Below, piece after piece: positions 24,984 to 34,343 of a stretch of DNA of 64,000 bases. The stretch covers positions 62,001 to 126,000 of the forward strand of contig JAFSRQ010000096.1 in assembly GCA_017446055.1 (NCBI GenBank), written 5' to 3'. Each line of letters starts with the position of its first letter. Positions within the stretch are counted from its first letter, which is position 1. A model generated the notes under the pieces. It did not search any database and was not told where the DNA came from. It worked only from the letters and a program-made list of their open reading frames with translations. The DNA comes from Synergistaceae bacterium. Lineage in GTDB: Bacteria > Synergistota > Synergistia > Synergistales > Aminobacteriaceae. A program made the position numbers and the translations under genes.

Positions 24984-27185
24984 TCATTCACCAAGAGCAG
25001 CAATACACGCCCTCACGATAATATCGCAGGCTTCACCTTTCGTTACAGGGTAGCCGTAATGAAACTCTCCGCTGTCTATGCTGTAGAGGCTCAGTATACC
25101 CAGACGACCGAGAATTTCTGCGTACTCTGCATTCCTGTTCTTGCCGAGCCTGAAGGGTAGCCGTGAGTTTTTCGGGGGCTTTATCGTCTTCAGCGCAGGA
25201 AAAGCATCGCATACAGCCTTCACGAAATCGCTTCTCGAGATGAAATTTCCGGCCTTGTTCACCGCAATTTTCCCGGCTGCCTTAATGTTCACCGCCTTCT
25301 GCGCCCGTGTCAGTATTTCCACCGCATCATTCCCCGTGATGATGTCATTCACACCGAACACGCCCTTGTCTGCTCCCTTGATGATAGCCATCTCCAGCAC
25401 CGGGTTATCCCATTCGCGCAGGTTGAACGATGGCGCATGAGGGTATTCATTCGGGGCAATAAGTCCGTACATGTTCGAGATCTGGACTGTCCTGTTGATG
25501 CTGTGTTCCGGCGGGACATCGGAATACTTGCACAGCGACAATGACACGCCCGAATTGAGCAGCTCCCACTGAACGCGCATAGGGTGAACCTGGCGGGGCT
25601 GCTTTCCGTCCCTCACACAGACTGCGGCCAAAGCTCCGGCGGCCTGACCTGTCATCATGGTGATTGGCTGTAGCCTCAGAGTCCCGGCGGAGAAACGCGA
25701 CATAGAGAGATTCTTCTCGGCGGCAATAAGTCCGTCAGTCTCATTCGGTATCAATATGTTCATCGGCACCTGGAACGGTCCGCGCGGCCTGTTGATTTCC
25801 TGCGATTTCATGGTCTCGTCAAGCTCGTACTCAGTATCAGCGTCAGTATTAGCCCCGTGAAGGTCGAGAATATACCCCCCGATTGCTATTGCGTCAGAAA
25901 ACTCCCGGCTAGTGTGTCCGTCCCTGTAGCTGAGAGAGTTGCGCAGAAGCTCCTCGGATGTCAGCGTGTGAGAGCCGATTATCCTCCGTGATTCTCGCAC
26001 GTATGGTATCACGGGCATCCTCCGTGCTATTTCCTGCCACTCACGGGGGAGAGTCCGCGCCGCTTCGGGAAGTATCCTGTTCGTGTACTCGTCATCTGGC
26101 ACAGACCAGGGCTCGCCCAGCTCATTCTGTATGTAGTAGATCAGGTGAAGAGTCTTGATGAGTGCTTCCCGTTCAACCTGCAAACGCAAGTTCCTGTCCT
26201 CAAGGTATGACACAGGGAGGCCCCTTCTGCCGTTAATCCATCCGTAAGTGCCGGGATAATCGTTGCCCCAGTTCAGCCCGGTCTTTGTGATGTACTGCCT
26301 GTTCTCCGCCGAGGCATCGTAGCCGTAAGGGTTGGAGCTGTCCGGGATTCCCCTGTAGGCCGTGTATGTCGCGAAATTCACGGGGGTCTGGACGGGGTAA
26401 GTGTTCCTGAAGTTGTAGCCGTCAGCGGAGAGGAAGCTCTCATAGTTTCGTCTGGCAAGGTCATAGCCGGGCAGGGGGGACTCAGGCTTGAGGTAACCGG
26501 GCACTCCTCCGGGATATTTCTTGATGACAGCCGTCCATGTTATGTCCTGAATCATAGCGTCAGGGTTGATGAATTTCGAGATGGAATTTCCCGCCCTGTA
26601 TGGTGTCTTCGTGAGCGGTAGAATGTCGCCGTATTCTGTCGCGTCAATCAGCACCTTGCAGCCGTAGGAGCGGTTCCCGGAAGGAGTCCTTGCTGTAACG
26701 CCTGAGACAGCGCGCTTTGTCATGTTCACGCTGACTATCTCCGAGTTCATGAGAAATTCCAGAGACCCGCGCCTCCTTGCCTCGTTTATCATAGAGATGA
26801 ACGCTTCCTGACCTATACGCGGCTCGAATGCCAGGCTTCCCGTGTACCAGTAGCATGTTCCCATAGACTTGCCCCGTGAGTCGTAGTAGCTCTTTATCCT
26901 GTTGATGAACTCCTCGTATATTCCGCTCATCTGCCGGCTCATGTCGTCCATTGTCGAGACTCCCGCGGCGGTTGCCTGACCTCCTATCCATGTTGACGGC
27001 TCTACAACGAGGACGCTTGCGCCCATTCTTGCGGCCTGGATTGCGGCGGAAATTCCCCCTGTCCCCCCTCCTGCTATGATGATGTCGTATGAGCTTTTCG
27101 GCTGGTGTGATGATCGTGAAGCTGCTGATGAGATGAATATCAATATGACGGACGAGACTGCTAGCAAAAATTTCCTGACACTCAA
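24984..27185 (-). CDS. Exported FAD-dependent oxidoreductase with C-terminal SLH-like segment
   Basis: A 733-residue protein with an N-terminal signal peptide (about 1-24). The dinucleotide-binding motif IIIAGGGTGGISAAIQAARMG is followed by VLVVEPSTWIGGQAT and the GVSTMDD region of the PF12831 FAD oxidoreductase family, and the late FAD segment is MTGQAAGALAAVCV. After the enzyme domain (to about 560) comes a 170-residue tail with repeated FVKAV- and KGEACDIIVRA-like pieces resembling S-layer homology modules. The protein would act outside the membrane, possibly bound to the envelope. Substrate unknown. Confidence 0.82.
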   Translation of the reverse strand: MSVRKFLLAVSSVILIFISSAASRSSHQPKSSYDIIIAGGGTGGISAAIQAARMGASVLVVEPSTWIGGQATAAGVSTMDDMSRQMSGIYEEFINRIKSYYDSRGKSMGTCYWYTGSLAFEPRIGQEAFISMINEARRRGSLEFLMNSEIVSVNMTKRAVSGVTARTPSGNRSYGCKVLIDATEYGDILPLTKTPYRAGNSISKFINPDAMIQDITWTAVIKKYPGGVPGYLKPESPLPGYDLARRNYESFLSADGYNFRNTYPVQTPVNFATYTAYRGIPDSSNPYGYDASAENRQYITKTGLNWGNDYPGTYGWINGRRGLPVSYLEDRNLRLQVEREALIKTLHLIYYIQNELGEPWSVPDDEYTNRILPEAARTLPREWQEIARRMPVIPYVRESRRIIGSHTLTSEELLRNSLSYRDGHTSREFSDAIAIGGYILDLHGANTDADTEYELDETMKSQEINRPRGPFQVPMNILIPNETDGLIAAEKNLSMSRFSAGTLRLQPITMMTGQAAGALAAVCVRDGKQPRQVHPMRVQWELLNSGVSLSLCKYSDVPPEHSINRTVQISNMYGLIAPNEYPHAPSFNLREWDNPVLEMAIIKGADKGVFGVNDIITGNDAVEILTRAQKAVNIKAAGKIAVNKAGNFISRSDFVKAVCDAFPALKTIKPPKNSRLPFRLGKNRNAEYAEILGRLGILSLYSIDSGEFHYGYPVTKGEACDIIVRACIAALGE

Positions 27186-27315
27186 AATACAAACCTGCCT
27201 CCTGAAAAATAATTGTCAATAATACACCAAGCGTGCGCAATAAATGAAAAACTTTTCGCGCCTCATGCTAAAATTTCCACGTTCACAAAACTTTTCATGA
27301 AGGGAGATTTTCACC

Positions 27316-28032
27316 TTGGCACTAAACTTTATGGATCTTCTCGGCTCGGTCATACAGGGAACGACAGCGTCATCACCTGCGGCAAGCTCCAGAATGTCAA
27401 ACGCGGGAAGCAGCCTTCAGGGACTCTTAGAGTCTCTCATGGGAGCAGGACAGAGCATGAAGCAGAGAGTCGGCGGCGACAACCTCGCGGCAGGGGGAAT
27501 AGGCGCGTTGCTCGGCGCATTGATGGGAGGCTCTAACAGCACCACGATGAACAGTCTCGGCGGGAGCATGATGGGACTTCTCGGTATGATGGCGTATAAG
27601 GCTCTCAGCGGCTCAATGTCGGGCAGCTCCGGCGTAACGTCTCAGCCCCAGTACACACCGCCAACGCCCAAGCAGCAGAACAGCGATGCGGAGATTATCC
27701 TCACGGCCATGATTGACGCGGCAAAAGCTGACGGCCAGGTCGATTCGGACGAGCTGAACAGGATAATGGGCACGATGAAATCATCAGGCATAGGTCAGGA
27801 AGGTATGAACTACGTTATCGGCAAGCTGCAGGGGCCAATGGAGACGGCGAAGATTGTCGCGGCGGTAAACGGAAGGCCGGATCTGGCGGCGCAGGTCTAC
27901 TCGGCCTCGCTCATGGCTATTGATGTTGACACTGAAGCGGAGAAAGTGTACCTCGACAAGCTGGCTAAAGCTATGGGATTGTCCCCGGCGGTTGTCCGTA
28001 ACATAGAGCAGCTCACCGGGATGAAAGCCTGA
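27316..28032 (+). CDS. DUF533/TerB-like domain protein
   Basis: The start is TTG 27316 after GAAGGGAG. The first 120 residues are rich in Gly, Met and Ser with a hydrophobic stretch (LGALMGGSNSTTMNSLGGS), and residues about 125-238 form an all-helical TerB-like domain (AMIDAAKADGQVDSDELNRI, then MAIDVDTEAEKVYLDKLAKA). This is the layout of DUF533 proteins such as YebE, whose function is unknown. It converges with an HTH regulator; only two bases separate the genes. Confidence 0.8.
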   Translation: MALNFMDLLGSVIQGTTASSPAASSRMSNAGSSLQGLLESLMGAGQSMKQRVGGDNLAAGGIGALLGALMGGSNSTTMNSLGGSMMGLLGMMAYKALSGSMSGSSGVTSQPQYTPPTPKQQNSDAEIILTAMIDAAKADGQVDSDELNRIMGTMKSSGIGQEGMNYVIGKLQGPMETAKIVAAVNGRPDLAAQVYSASLMAIDVDTEAEKVYLDKLAKAMGLSPAVVRNIEQLTGMKA

Positions 28033-28034
28033 GA

Positions 28035-28406
28035 TTATTCGGCAGGAGTGATATTCCTTCTGGCCATGAGATTCTCAAGAAGTTTGCTGAAAAGCTCATA
28101 GCCCTTGTCCGTGGGGGGAAGCTCGATTCTTGTTCCTTCCCCCTCAAACACTAACATGCCGTTTGACCTCTCATCGGCAGGAAGCATAAGCCTAGCCCGG
28201 CCGTTACCGTCTCCAGCCGCAACAACCTCATCCGGCGAAACTTTGAGGATGTTCGCAAGCTCGACAATTCTTGTGCCGTTGGGGGCAGTCTCTCCGGCTT
28301 CCCAGCGTCTTAACGTGGCGATTGACACATCTAGTTTTTCCGCAAGCTCTATCTGCGTAAGGCCGGCTCTCTTTCTCAGCTGCCTTATGTTTGCTGATAT
28401 GGTCAT
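28035..28406 (-). CDS. XRE-family helix-turn-helix regulator
   Basis: A 123-residue protein. The N-terminal Cro/C1-type HTH spans about 1-60 (IRQLRKRAGLTQIELAEKLDVS, then LRRWEAGETAPNGTRI). A small C-terminal domain of about 60 residues follows, of no family I recognise. The start ATG 28406 (MTISAN) is preferred over an ATG 24 bases upstream because AAGGG lies between them. Targets are not evident; birA diverges from it. Confidence 0.82.
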   Translation of the reverse strand: MTISANIRQLRKRAGLTQIELAEKLDVSIATLRRWEAGETAPNGTRIVELANILKVSPDEVVAAGDGNGRARLMLPADERSNGMLVFEGEGTRIELPPTDKGYELFSKLLENLMARRNITPAE

Positions 28407-28552
28407 ATTGTACACAGCCCTTCTCCACAAAAGATTGAATGCCTGAATTATACCCGTGAAAATATCTTTACTGCAAGAATATCACCAAGTGTAAACCGCA
28501 TACAGCAGAAGGAAGTTTACAGTCAAAAATTTCTGTGGTATATATACGCCTC

Positions 28553-29551
28553 ATGAAGACGAAAATATTGCGTGCCCTTGAAGACAGTCGGGGCGAATAC
28601 ATTTCAGGCGAGGAGCTTGCAGAGTCATTCGGGGTATCACGGGCGGCGGTGTGGAAGGCAGTAGAGTCGCTGAGGAAGGAAGGACACAGAATTACAGCGG
28701 CAACGAACAAAGGCTACATGCTTGAACACGCGAGCGATATTCTCACGGCAAGGGGCATAAGCTCACACCTCAAGGCCGGGACGAAAGTATCACGGGTGAT
28801 CTGTCTCGGTGAAGTGGACTCGACCAACAATTACGCCAAGAAGCTGGCCATGAACGGAGAGCCTCACGGGACATTGGTTGTCGCGAACCGTCAGACTGCG
28901 GGGCGTGGTCGGCGCGGTCATAGCTTCGAGTCTCCTGCAGGGACGGGGCTGTACATGTCGCTGATACTCAGGCCGGACTGCGATGCGGGGAAATTCCAGA
29001 TGATTACGGCGGCAAGTGCTGTAGCTGTGTGTCTTGCCATCGAGGAGCTTTTGCCGGGCCCGGAGACACGCGGCAATATCGGCATAAAGTGGGTCAACGA
29101 TGTCTACATGAACGGGCGCAAGGTCTGCGGCATTCTCACGGAAGCTGTAACAGGATTCGAGAGCGGAGAAATTGAGAGCGTCATAACAGGAATCGGTGTC
29201 AACGTCTCGACAAGGAAATTCAGCGGCGACATATCACAGACAGCCGGGGCAGTCTTCGCGGGTAATGATGATACGCGATTCGGAAGGGATGAGCTTTGCG
29301 CGCGTATTGCTGACTATGTGATGGCTTTTGCTGGGAACATCGGCGGCCCTGAGATAATCCGTGCTTACCGTGAACGCTCTATATTGACGGGGCGGGATAT
29401 ATCCTACATGAACGGCGGCGTGAAGTGTTACGGCCATGTTGAAGGGGTCGATGATGACGGCGGGCTTGTAGTGAGGAATGCTGAAGGGGAGACTGAGACT
29501 CTGAGGTCGGGGGAAGTGTTCATGATTCGCAGCGAGGAGGATAAATCATGA
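28553..29551 (+). CDS. birA: Bifunctional biotin-protein ligase / biotin operon repressor
   Basis: A protein of 332 residues from ATG 28553 (an alternative GTG lies at 28535; neither has a clear site). The N-terminal winged helix (about 1-60) has SGEELAESFGVSRAAVWKAV, the catalytic domain has the GRGRRGHSFESPAG biotinyl-AMP loop and KWVNDVYMNGRKVCGIL, and the C-terminal SH3-like domain is at about 280-330. Because the DNA-binding domain is present it should repress as well as biotinylate. It is coupled to bioY by an ATGA overlap, which suggests control of biotin uptake. Confidence 0.93.
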   Translation: MKTKILRALEDSRGEYISGEELAESFGVSRAAVWKAVESLRKEGHRITAATNKGYMLEHASDILTARGISSHLKAGTKVSRVICLGEVDSTNNYAKKLAMNGEPHGTLVVANRQTAGRGRRGHSFESPAGTGLYMSLILRPDCDAGKFQMITAASAVAVCLAIEELLPGPETRGNIGIKWVNDVYMNGRKVCGILTEAVTGFESGEIESVITGIGVNVSTRKFSGDISQTAGAVFAGNDDTRFGRDELCARIADYVMAFAGNIGGPEIIRAYRERSILTGRDISYMNGGVKCYGHVEGVDDDGGLVVRNAEGETETLRSGEVFMIRSEEDKS

Positions 29552-30087
29552 CAGCCACAAAGAAGATCACGTTATGCTCATTGTTCGCGGCGTTAATCGC
29601 AATAGGCACTCACATACGAATCCCGACACCGTTACTGCCCCTGACGTTCCAGACGCTGTTTGTGGTCATGGCCGGGCTTGTTCTCGGGCGCAGGCTGGGG
29701 GCTGTGAGCGTCTGCGTGTATGTCATCGCCGGGCTTATCGGTCTTCCAGTGTTCACCGGGTCCGCGCTCAATCCTACGTTCGGGTACATTGTCGGGTTCA
29801 TTCCAGGGGCGTGGCTTGCGGGGTATGTAGCCGAAAGATTCAGGCCGTGCTTCATGACGTGGTTTCTCGGAGCTGTGGCCGGGATTGGGGTGATTTACGC
29901 TGTAGGCATTCCGTATTACTGGCTCATGTCGAAATATTATCTTGGGAATGAGCTGGGAGCAAAGACACTCCTTCTGTATTTCGTCCTCATGCCCATTCCC
30001 GGAGATGCCGCGAAGAGTATTCTTGCCGGGCTTGCGGTGAAGAGGCTTGCGTTGTTCTTCCCTGACAGTTTCACGTGGAGGCGGTAA
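29548..30087 (+). CDS. bioY: Biotin transporter BioY (substrate-binding S component)
   Basis: A 179-residue integral membrane protein with about six helices. The sequences RIPTPLLPLTFQTLFVVMAG and SALNPTFGYIVGFIPGAWLAG carry the conserved BioY substrate region. BioY is the S component of an ECF-type biotin importer; no EcfA or EcfT gene is in the window, so it would share a module or work alone. It starts within the birA stop (ATGA). Confidence 0.95.
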   Translation: MTATKKITLCSLFAALIAIGTHIRIPTPLLPLTFQTLFVVMAGLVLGRRLGAVSVCVYVIAGLIGLPVFTGSALNPTFGYIVGFIPGAWLAGYVAERFRPCFMTWFLGAVAGIGVIYAVGIPYYWLMSKYYLGNELGAKTLLLYFVLMPIPGDAAKSILAGLAVKRLALFFPDSFTWRR

Positions 30088-30089
30088 CC

Positions 30090-30608
30090 TCAGAACTGCC
30101 AGCGGGATATGATGTTGCGCAGAAGCCGGGAGAATGAATACTCCTCGTTGTGCCTGTAACTTGAGACCAGGCAGTAGGCTTTTCCGTCTTGTACGAAGGC
30201 CGTGACTCTCTGGTCGTTTATGTCGTCAATCGAGTATGTTACCGATGAGGCGCGTATGTTGCCTATCTTCATTTCGCCGGGCCTCGGACGGGACTTTGAG
30301 CCGTAACGCAGTCTCAGTGTCCCGGCAATGTCTGAGGCGAACTTCTGCGCGTTGTCCCCTGAGTATGGCCAGTAAAGCAACACCGTCATTGATGCGTCAG
30401 ACCCTCCGGCGTTGAGCAGGGTACGGCATGACACGCCCGGACCGTAAGCGTTCTCTGTTACGGAGGAAGAAGTCCCGGTAACTGTCCATGACTGAGGGAG
30501 GGAGATTGTTCCGGCGGACTCGAGCTGTATTCTCTTCCACGTCATTCCTGCGGCTGAACAAGAAATCACCATAACAGCCAGCACAAGAGCGCAGTAAATC
30601 CTTCTCAT
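30090..30608 (-). CDS. Small secreted protein or lipoprotein of unknown function
   Basis: A 172-residue protein with an N-terminal hydrophobic signal; the VISC motif near residue 17 could be a lipobox. The mature part is beta-rich with ISLPQSWTVTGTSSSV, which resembles small secreted domains that open with a SLPxGW phrase. No enzyme motif is seen. It converges with bioY with two bases between stops. Confidence 0.6.
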   Translation of the reverse strand: MRRIYCALVLAVMVISCSAAGMTWKRIQLESAGTISLPQSWTVTGTSSSVTENAYGPGVSCRTLLNAGGSDASMTVLLYWPYSGDNAQKFASDIAGTLRLRYGSKSRPRPGEMKIGNIRASSVTYSIDDINDQRVTAFVQDGKAYCLVSSYRHNEEYSFSRLLRNIISRWQF

Positions 30609-30694
30609 GATGATACGAGTCTCCTTAATGTGAAATATTCTGCGGTTTGTTGACGGAATGCCCTGAATTATAGCACAGTGTGAATTTGGCGGGG

Positions 30695-31124
30695 CTATAT
30701 TCCCGTGAGTGAGAGAAATTCGCCGCCTAATGCCTGAAACTCGCGGACTATCTTGCGTGCCGTAAGCGTGAAAATCTTGGGGCGTGTGAGGCCTGCCGGG
30801 ACTCCTTTCTTGGGGGACGAGCCGAATAATGTTCCGTTGTTCCTCGCGAACTGGAATATGTGATAGCCCTTCCCGGAAAACTCGCGCAGATATTCCTCCT
30901 GACCGTCAATCATCTCATCACCCTTCTGTATGTTCACCATCATGGAGACTATTTCCGAGTGCCCCGGCGTTAATGTGGCTATTTACGCCTAATGATGACA
31001 GGTAGCCGGGCTTGGCCGGGATTATACGGTAATCGCTTTCGGCAATGGCATTCCTGGCTACGGAGCTGAAATCAGGAGGGCAGCCTGTCAGAATCAGGTC
31101 ATAATTTCCCGCTTCCCTGCTCAA
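30695..31124 (-). pseudogene. Frameshifted C-terminal remnant of a ParA/Soj-like ATPase gene
   Basis: Two adjacent minus-strand frames together give a ParA C-terminal half. The first (from 31124) has YDLILTGCPPDFSSVARNAI and ESDYRIIPAKPGYLSSLG, matching the ParA switch-II region with an altered DxPP; the second (to 30695) has MMVNIQKGDEMIDGQEEYL and the FAR-type ending. The frame change lies near 30950-30990. The Walker A half is missing, and no ParB gene or parS site was seen. The region 31125-31317 holds no gene I can support. Confidence 0.65.
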
Positions 31125-31317
31125 TTACCGCTGGAGGTGGCTGTGAGTCTTCAGAAAAGTCGATGATGGTGTGAACTGCCCCTGCTTCTATGAGTGCTGG
31201 CTTCCCGCAAGCAATATCATGTTTCGAGCCTCATGCGCATTCATCTGACAGTGTTATATCCTTCTTGAATCTTCCGCAAAAACGGTTGCCTGACCCCTTC
31301 CTGCGCGTATGGCAAAT

Positions 31318-31342
31318 GCCTCCCCTTTTCGCTGAGGAGGCA
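31318..31342 (-). terminator. Hairpin after the acyl-CoA synthetase gene pair
   Basis: TGCCTCC and GGAGGCA flank an 11-base loop just past the stop of the 31351-32841 gene. On the minus strand the tail is ATTTGCC, so the U-tract is poor. The position suggests the end of the minus-strand operon. Confidence 0.45.
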
Positions 31343-31350
31343 CAGTGATA

Positions 31351-32841
31351 TTACTCTTTTGATGCCCTTTCGCGCAGCACCCTCCGCAAGATTTTCCCTG
31401 TTCCTGAAAGCGGGAACTCCGTAACAAATTCTACTTTTCGCGGAACCTTGAAGTGCGCGAGATGTTCTTTTGCGTACTTGACGATTTCGCGCTCGTCAGC
31501 CTCTGCTCCGTCCTCAAGCATGACATACGCCTTCGGTATCTGCCCGTTGATGTCATGAGGCATTCCCACAACCACAGCCTGATGCACAGCAGGGTGTTCC
31601 GCAAGAACCTTCTCGACCTCCTGCGGGTAAACGTTGAAGCCTCCAACGATTATAATATCTGTTACCCTGTCCATGATGTAGACGAACTCCTCGCCGCCGT
31701 GAGTCTCAAGCCTGACATAGTCGCCAGTGTTGAGGAAGCCTTCCGAGTCGAATCTCTCAGCGGTGATTTCTGGCGCGTGAAGGTAGCCTGGTGTTACTGA
31801 CGGCCCGCGTACCCATAAGACTCCTTCCTTGTCGTTTGTGTCGTGGCCTTCGCGGTCTTTGAGCTTGTACTCGAAGCCTGGCAACACTGGCCCAATGCTC
31901 CCGGTTATTTGTGTCTCGCAGTCGTGGTTGACGCATATAACGGGCGAGGTCTCAGTGAGTCCGTAACCCTCCATGATGTCGCGCCCCAAGAGTGAGAGTG
32001 CCTGCTTGTGGCAGTTGGGGTTGAGCTTGTCGCCGCCAGTACAGATTACGCGGATTCTTGCGAGGACTTCTGCGGGCAGTTTCCCCTTCTCGACACTCAT
32101 CAGCAGGAACGAGATTATCGCCGGGACAACGAACATCACATCAACCTTCGCTTCCGTGATGGCTCTTATCGTTACGGCAGGAGGAAGGAACGACGGGGCA
32201 ATAGCAATCTTCGCGCCAATGGTGAGCGGCATGATGATTGTTACCGTGTAGCCAAACGAGTGGAAGTTAGGCAGGACTGTGAGGAACGTATCATCATCGC
32301 TGAGGCTGGGTATCATTTCGCAGACGGCCTTGCAGTTCGAGGCTAGGTTAGTGTGAGTTAGGGGAATAGCTTTCGGGAGGCCGGTTGTTCCTGATGTTGC
32401 GAGGATCAGCGCGTAGTCTTCAGGTTCGGGGGGCTGAGTTTTCCCGGTAAAGGCAGGAAGGCTTACGCTGTCGAGTGAGCATGTGAGGAACGGCCAGTTT
32501 TCCGCAAGCTCCGGGATTTTGTGTTCTGCTATGACCGCGAAGGGCTTTATGAGTTCGAGAGTCCCTGTGAGGGATTCGAGTCCGGCTTTCTCGTTGAGGG
32601 GGCAGAATATCCCGCCGAGTCTCCACACTGCGAGCGACAATGCCGGGATCAGCGGTGAGTTCCTGAGCATGACTACGAGCTTCTGTCCTCGCGTGAAGCC
32701 TGAGTTGCGGAGGACTGCCTCACAGCTTTTCACGAGCGATAACATGTCGGAGCGTTTGTACCATTTTCCGTCCCACCAGTAGCAGGGGGAGTCGGGGCTT
32801 TCTTCGAGCTTGGGTATGATGATTTCTTCGAGACGATTCAT
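31351..32841 (-). CDS. AMP-dependent acyl-CoA/acyl-ACP synthetase-like enzyme (copy 1)
   Basis: A 496-residue ANL-superfamily enzyme starting at ATG 32841, one base after the preceding stop, with GAAAGGGAA upstream. The AMP-binding P-loop is LATSGTTGLPKAIPLTH. Other core motifs are YGLTETSPV, GFLNTGDYV, DRVTDIIIVGGFNVYPQEVE and the C-terminal catalytic Lys in SGTGKILRR. This activates a carboxylic acid as acyl-AMP, usually then acyl-CoA or acyl-ACP. Its upstream neighbour is a close paralogue, so the pair arose by tandem duplication. Confidence 0.88.
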   Translation of the reverse strand: MNRLEEIIIPKLEESPDSPCYWWDGKWYKRSDMLSLVKSCEAVLRNSGFTRGQKLVVMLRNSPLIPALSLAVWRLGGIFCPLNEKAGLESLTGTLELIKPFAVIAEHKIPELAENWPFLTCSLDSVSLPAFTGKTQPPEPEDYALILATSGTTGLPKAIPLTHTNLASNCKAVCEMIPSLSDDDTFLTVLPNFHSFGYTVTIIMPLTIGAKIAIAPSFLPPAVTIRAITEAKVDVMFVVPAIISFLLMSVEKGKLPAEVLARIRVICTGGDKLNPNCHKQALSLLGRDIMEGYGLTETSPVICVNHDCETQITGSIGPVLPGFEYKLKDREGHDTNDKEGVLWVRGPSVTPGYLHAPEITAERFDSEGFLNTGDYVRLETHGGEEFVYIMDRVTDIIIVGGFNVYPQEVEKVLAEHPAVHQAVVVGMPHDINGQIPKAYVMLEDGAEADEREIVKYAKEHLAHFKVPRKVEFVTEFPLSGTGKILRRVLRERASKE

Positions 32842-32842
32842 G

Positions 32843-34342
32843 TTAGTGTGATTCCCTTTCCTTCTGACGCAAAACGCGCCGCAAAATTTTCCCTGTTGCT
32901 GAAATCGGGAGGCTGTCGACAAACTCAATGCTTCGCGGGACTTTGTAGTGCGATAATCTTTCCTTGCAGAACTTCACGAGCTCGCCCTCTGTTACTTCCG
33001 CGCCCTGAGTCTTCACGATGTATGCTTTCGGGACTTCACCGCTAATGTCATTGGGCATCCCCACGACAACGGCCATGTTCACCGCCGGATGTTCAGACAG
33101 AATCGCCTCGACTTCCTGCGGGTAGACGTTGAAGCCGCCCACGATGATGATGTCAGTTACGCGGTCGAGAATCTTGATGTAGCCGTCCGAGTCAATCTGC
33201 ACATAATCCCCCGTGTTGAACCAGCCGTCGATGAAGCGTTCCTTGTTGATTTCGGGAGCGTGATAGTAGCCTGCTGTAACGGAAGGCCCCCGCGTCCACA
33301 AAACTCCCTCGCCCGGAATCGTCAGCAGTTCCCCCGCCTCACTCCGTAACTGAAGCTCGAAGCGCGGCAATGCTGGTCCTACTGTTCCGAGTTTGCGCAC
33401 GCTGGGATTAGGGTTGACCGCAAGAACAGGTGAGCATTCAGTGATTCCGTAGCCCTCAATGACAGGGACACCGAAAGCCGCCGTAACTCTGTCGTCCATC
33501 TTGGGATTGTACCTGTCTCCCCCGGCAATCAGCAGCTTTATGCCCGACAGCTTTTTGCCCTGACGCTCTAGGAATGACGCGGCGAAACCGAGCATAGTCG
33601 GCACAAGAAGAAGCACTGTAGGGTGAGTAGCCTCGATAGCCTTGATGACGTTTGACGGTGGCATGAACCCGGTAACGATGACCTGAGTCGCTCCAAGCAC
33701 GAACGGAAGAACACAGCATATCGTGAAGCCAAAAGCGTGGAAGTTCGGCAGGACATTGAGCAGTGAGTCTTCTGGGCGCAAGTCCTTGACGTGTTCGAGG
33801 CAGGCGTTGATGTTGTCGAGAATGTTGGCGTGAGTGAGGGGTACAGCTTTGGGGTCGCCTGTTGTGCCTGATGTGGAGAATATCACCGCAAGCGTCTTGT
33901 CGTAATCATCCGCGGGCTGAGTCTTGCCTGTGAAACCCTCATTGCCCGAAAACTTGTCGTTCCCGAATCTTGCGCACGGCCATGAAGCACCCTTCAGCGC
34001 GGACTCCAAATCACCCTTCACTCCCTCAGACAGTATCACCGCAAAGGGCTTCAGCAGGTCAAGAGTCTTCAGCAGGGAAATTTCCCCGGTCTTCTCGTTC
34101 AGCGGGCAGAATACACCGCCAAGCCTCCAGGCCGACAATATCAGAGCCAGCGTCATCGGTGAGTTCGGCATGAGTACCGCGAGCCTCTGTCCCGGAGTGA
34201 AGCCTGAGTCCCTCAGAATCTCCGTGCACCTGTCAGCAAGCACCGCAAAATCTTTCCTGCTCATCCATCCGCCAGCGAACCAGCAGCATTTATCCTCCGG
34301 CTTTGAGGACAAATATTCATCAATAACCTTATCCAGACGCAA
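32843..34342 (-). CDS. AMP-dependent acyl-CoA/acyl-ACP synthetase-like enzyme (copy 2)
   Basis: A 499-residue paralogue of copy 1. Motifs are FSTSGTTGDPKAVPLTH, YGITECSPV, GWFNTGDYV, GGFNVYPQEVE and ATGKILRR. The start is TTG 34342, behind AAAGGGGAAG and one base after the stop of the surface-protein gene; a longer start at 34393 would lie within that gene. Both copies keep the whole catalytic set, so they are likely active with different acids. Coupling to an exported Synerg-CTERM protein gene is unusual. Confidence 0.88.
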   Translation of the reverse strand: MRLDKVIDEYLSSKPEDKCCWFAGGWMSRKDFAVLADRCTEILRDSGFTPGQRLAVLMPNSPMTLALILSAWRLGGVFCPLNEKTGEISLLKTLDLLKPFAVILSEGVKGDLESALKGASWPCARFGNDKFSGNEGFTGKTQPADDYDKTLAVIFSTSGTTGDPKAVPLTHANILDNINACLEHVKDLRPEDSLLNVLPNFHAFGFTICCVLPFVLGATQVIVTGFMPPSNVIKAIEATHPTVLLLVPTMLGFAASFLERQGKKLSGIKLLIAGGDRYNPKMDDRVTAAFGVPVIEGYGITECSPVLAVNPNPSVRKLGTVGPALPRFELQLRSEAGELLTIPGEGVLWTRGPSVTAGYYHAPEINKERFIDGWFNTGDYVQIDSDGYIKILDRVTDIIIVGGFNVYPQEVEAILSEHPAVNMAVVVGMPNDISGEVPKAYIVKTQGAEVTEGELVKFCKERLSHYKVPRSIEFVDSLPISATGKILRRVLRQKERESH

Positions 34343-34343
34343 T

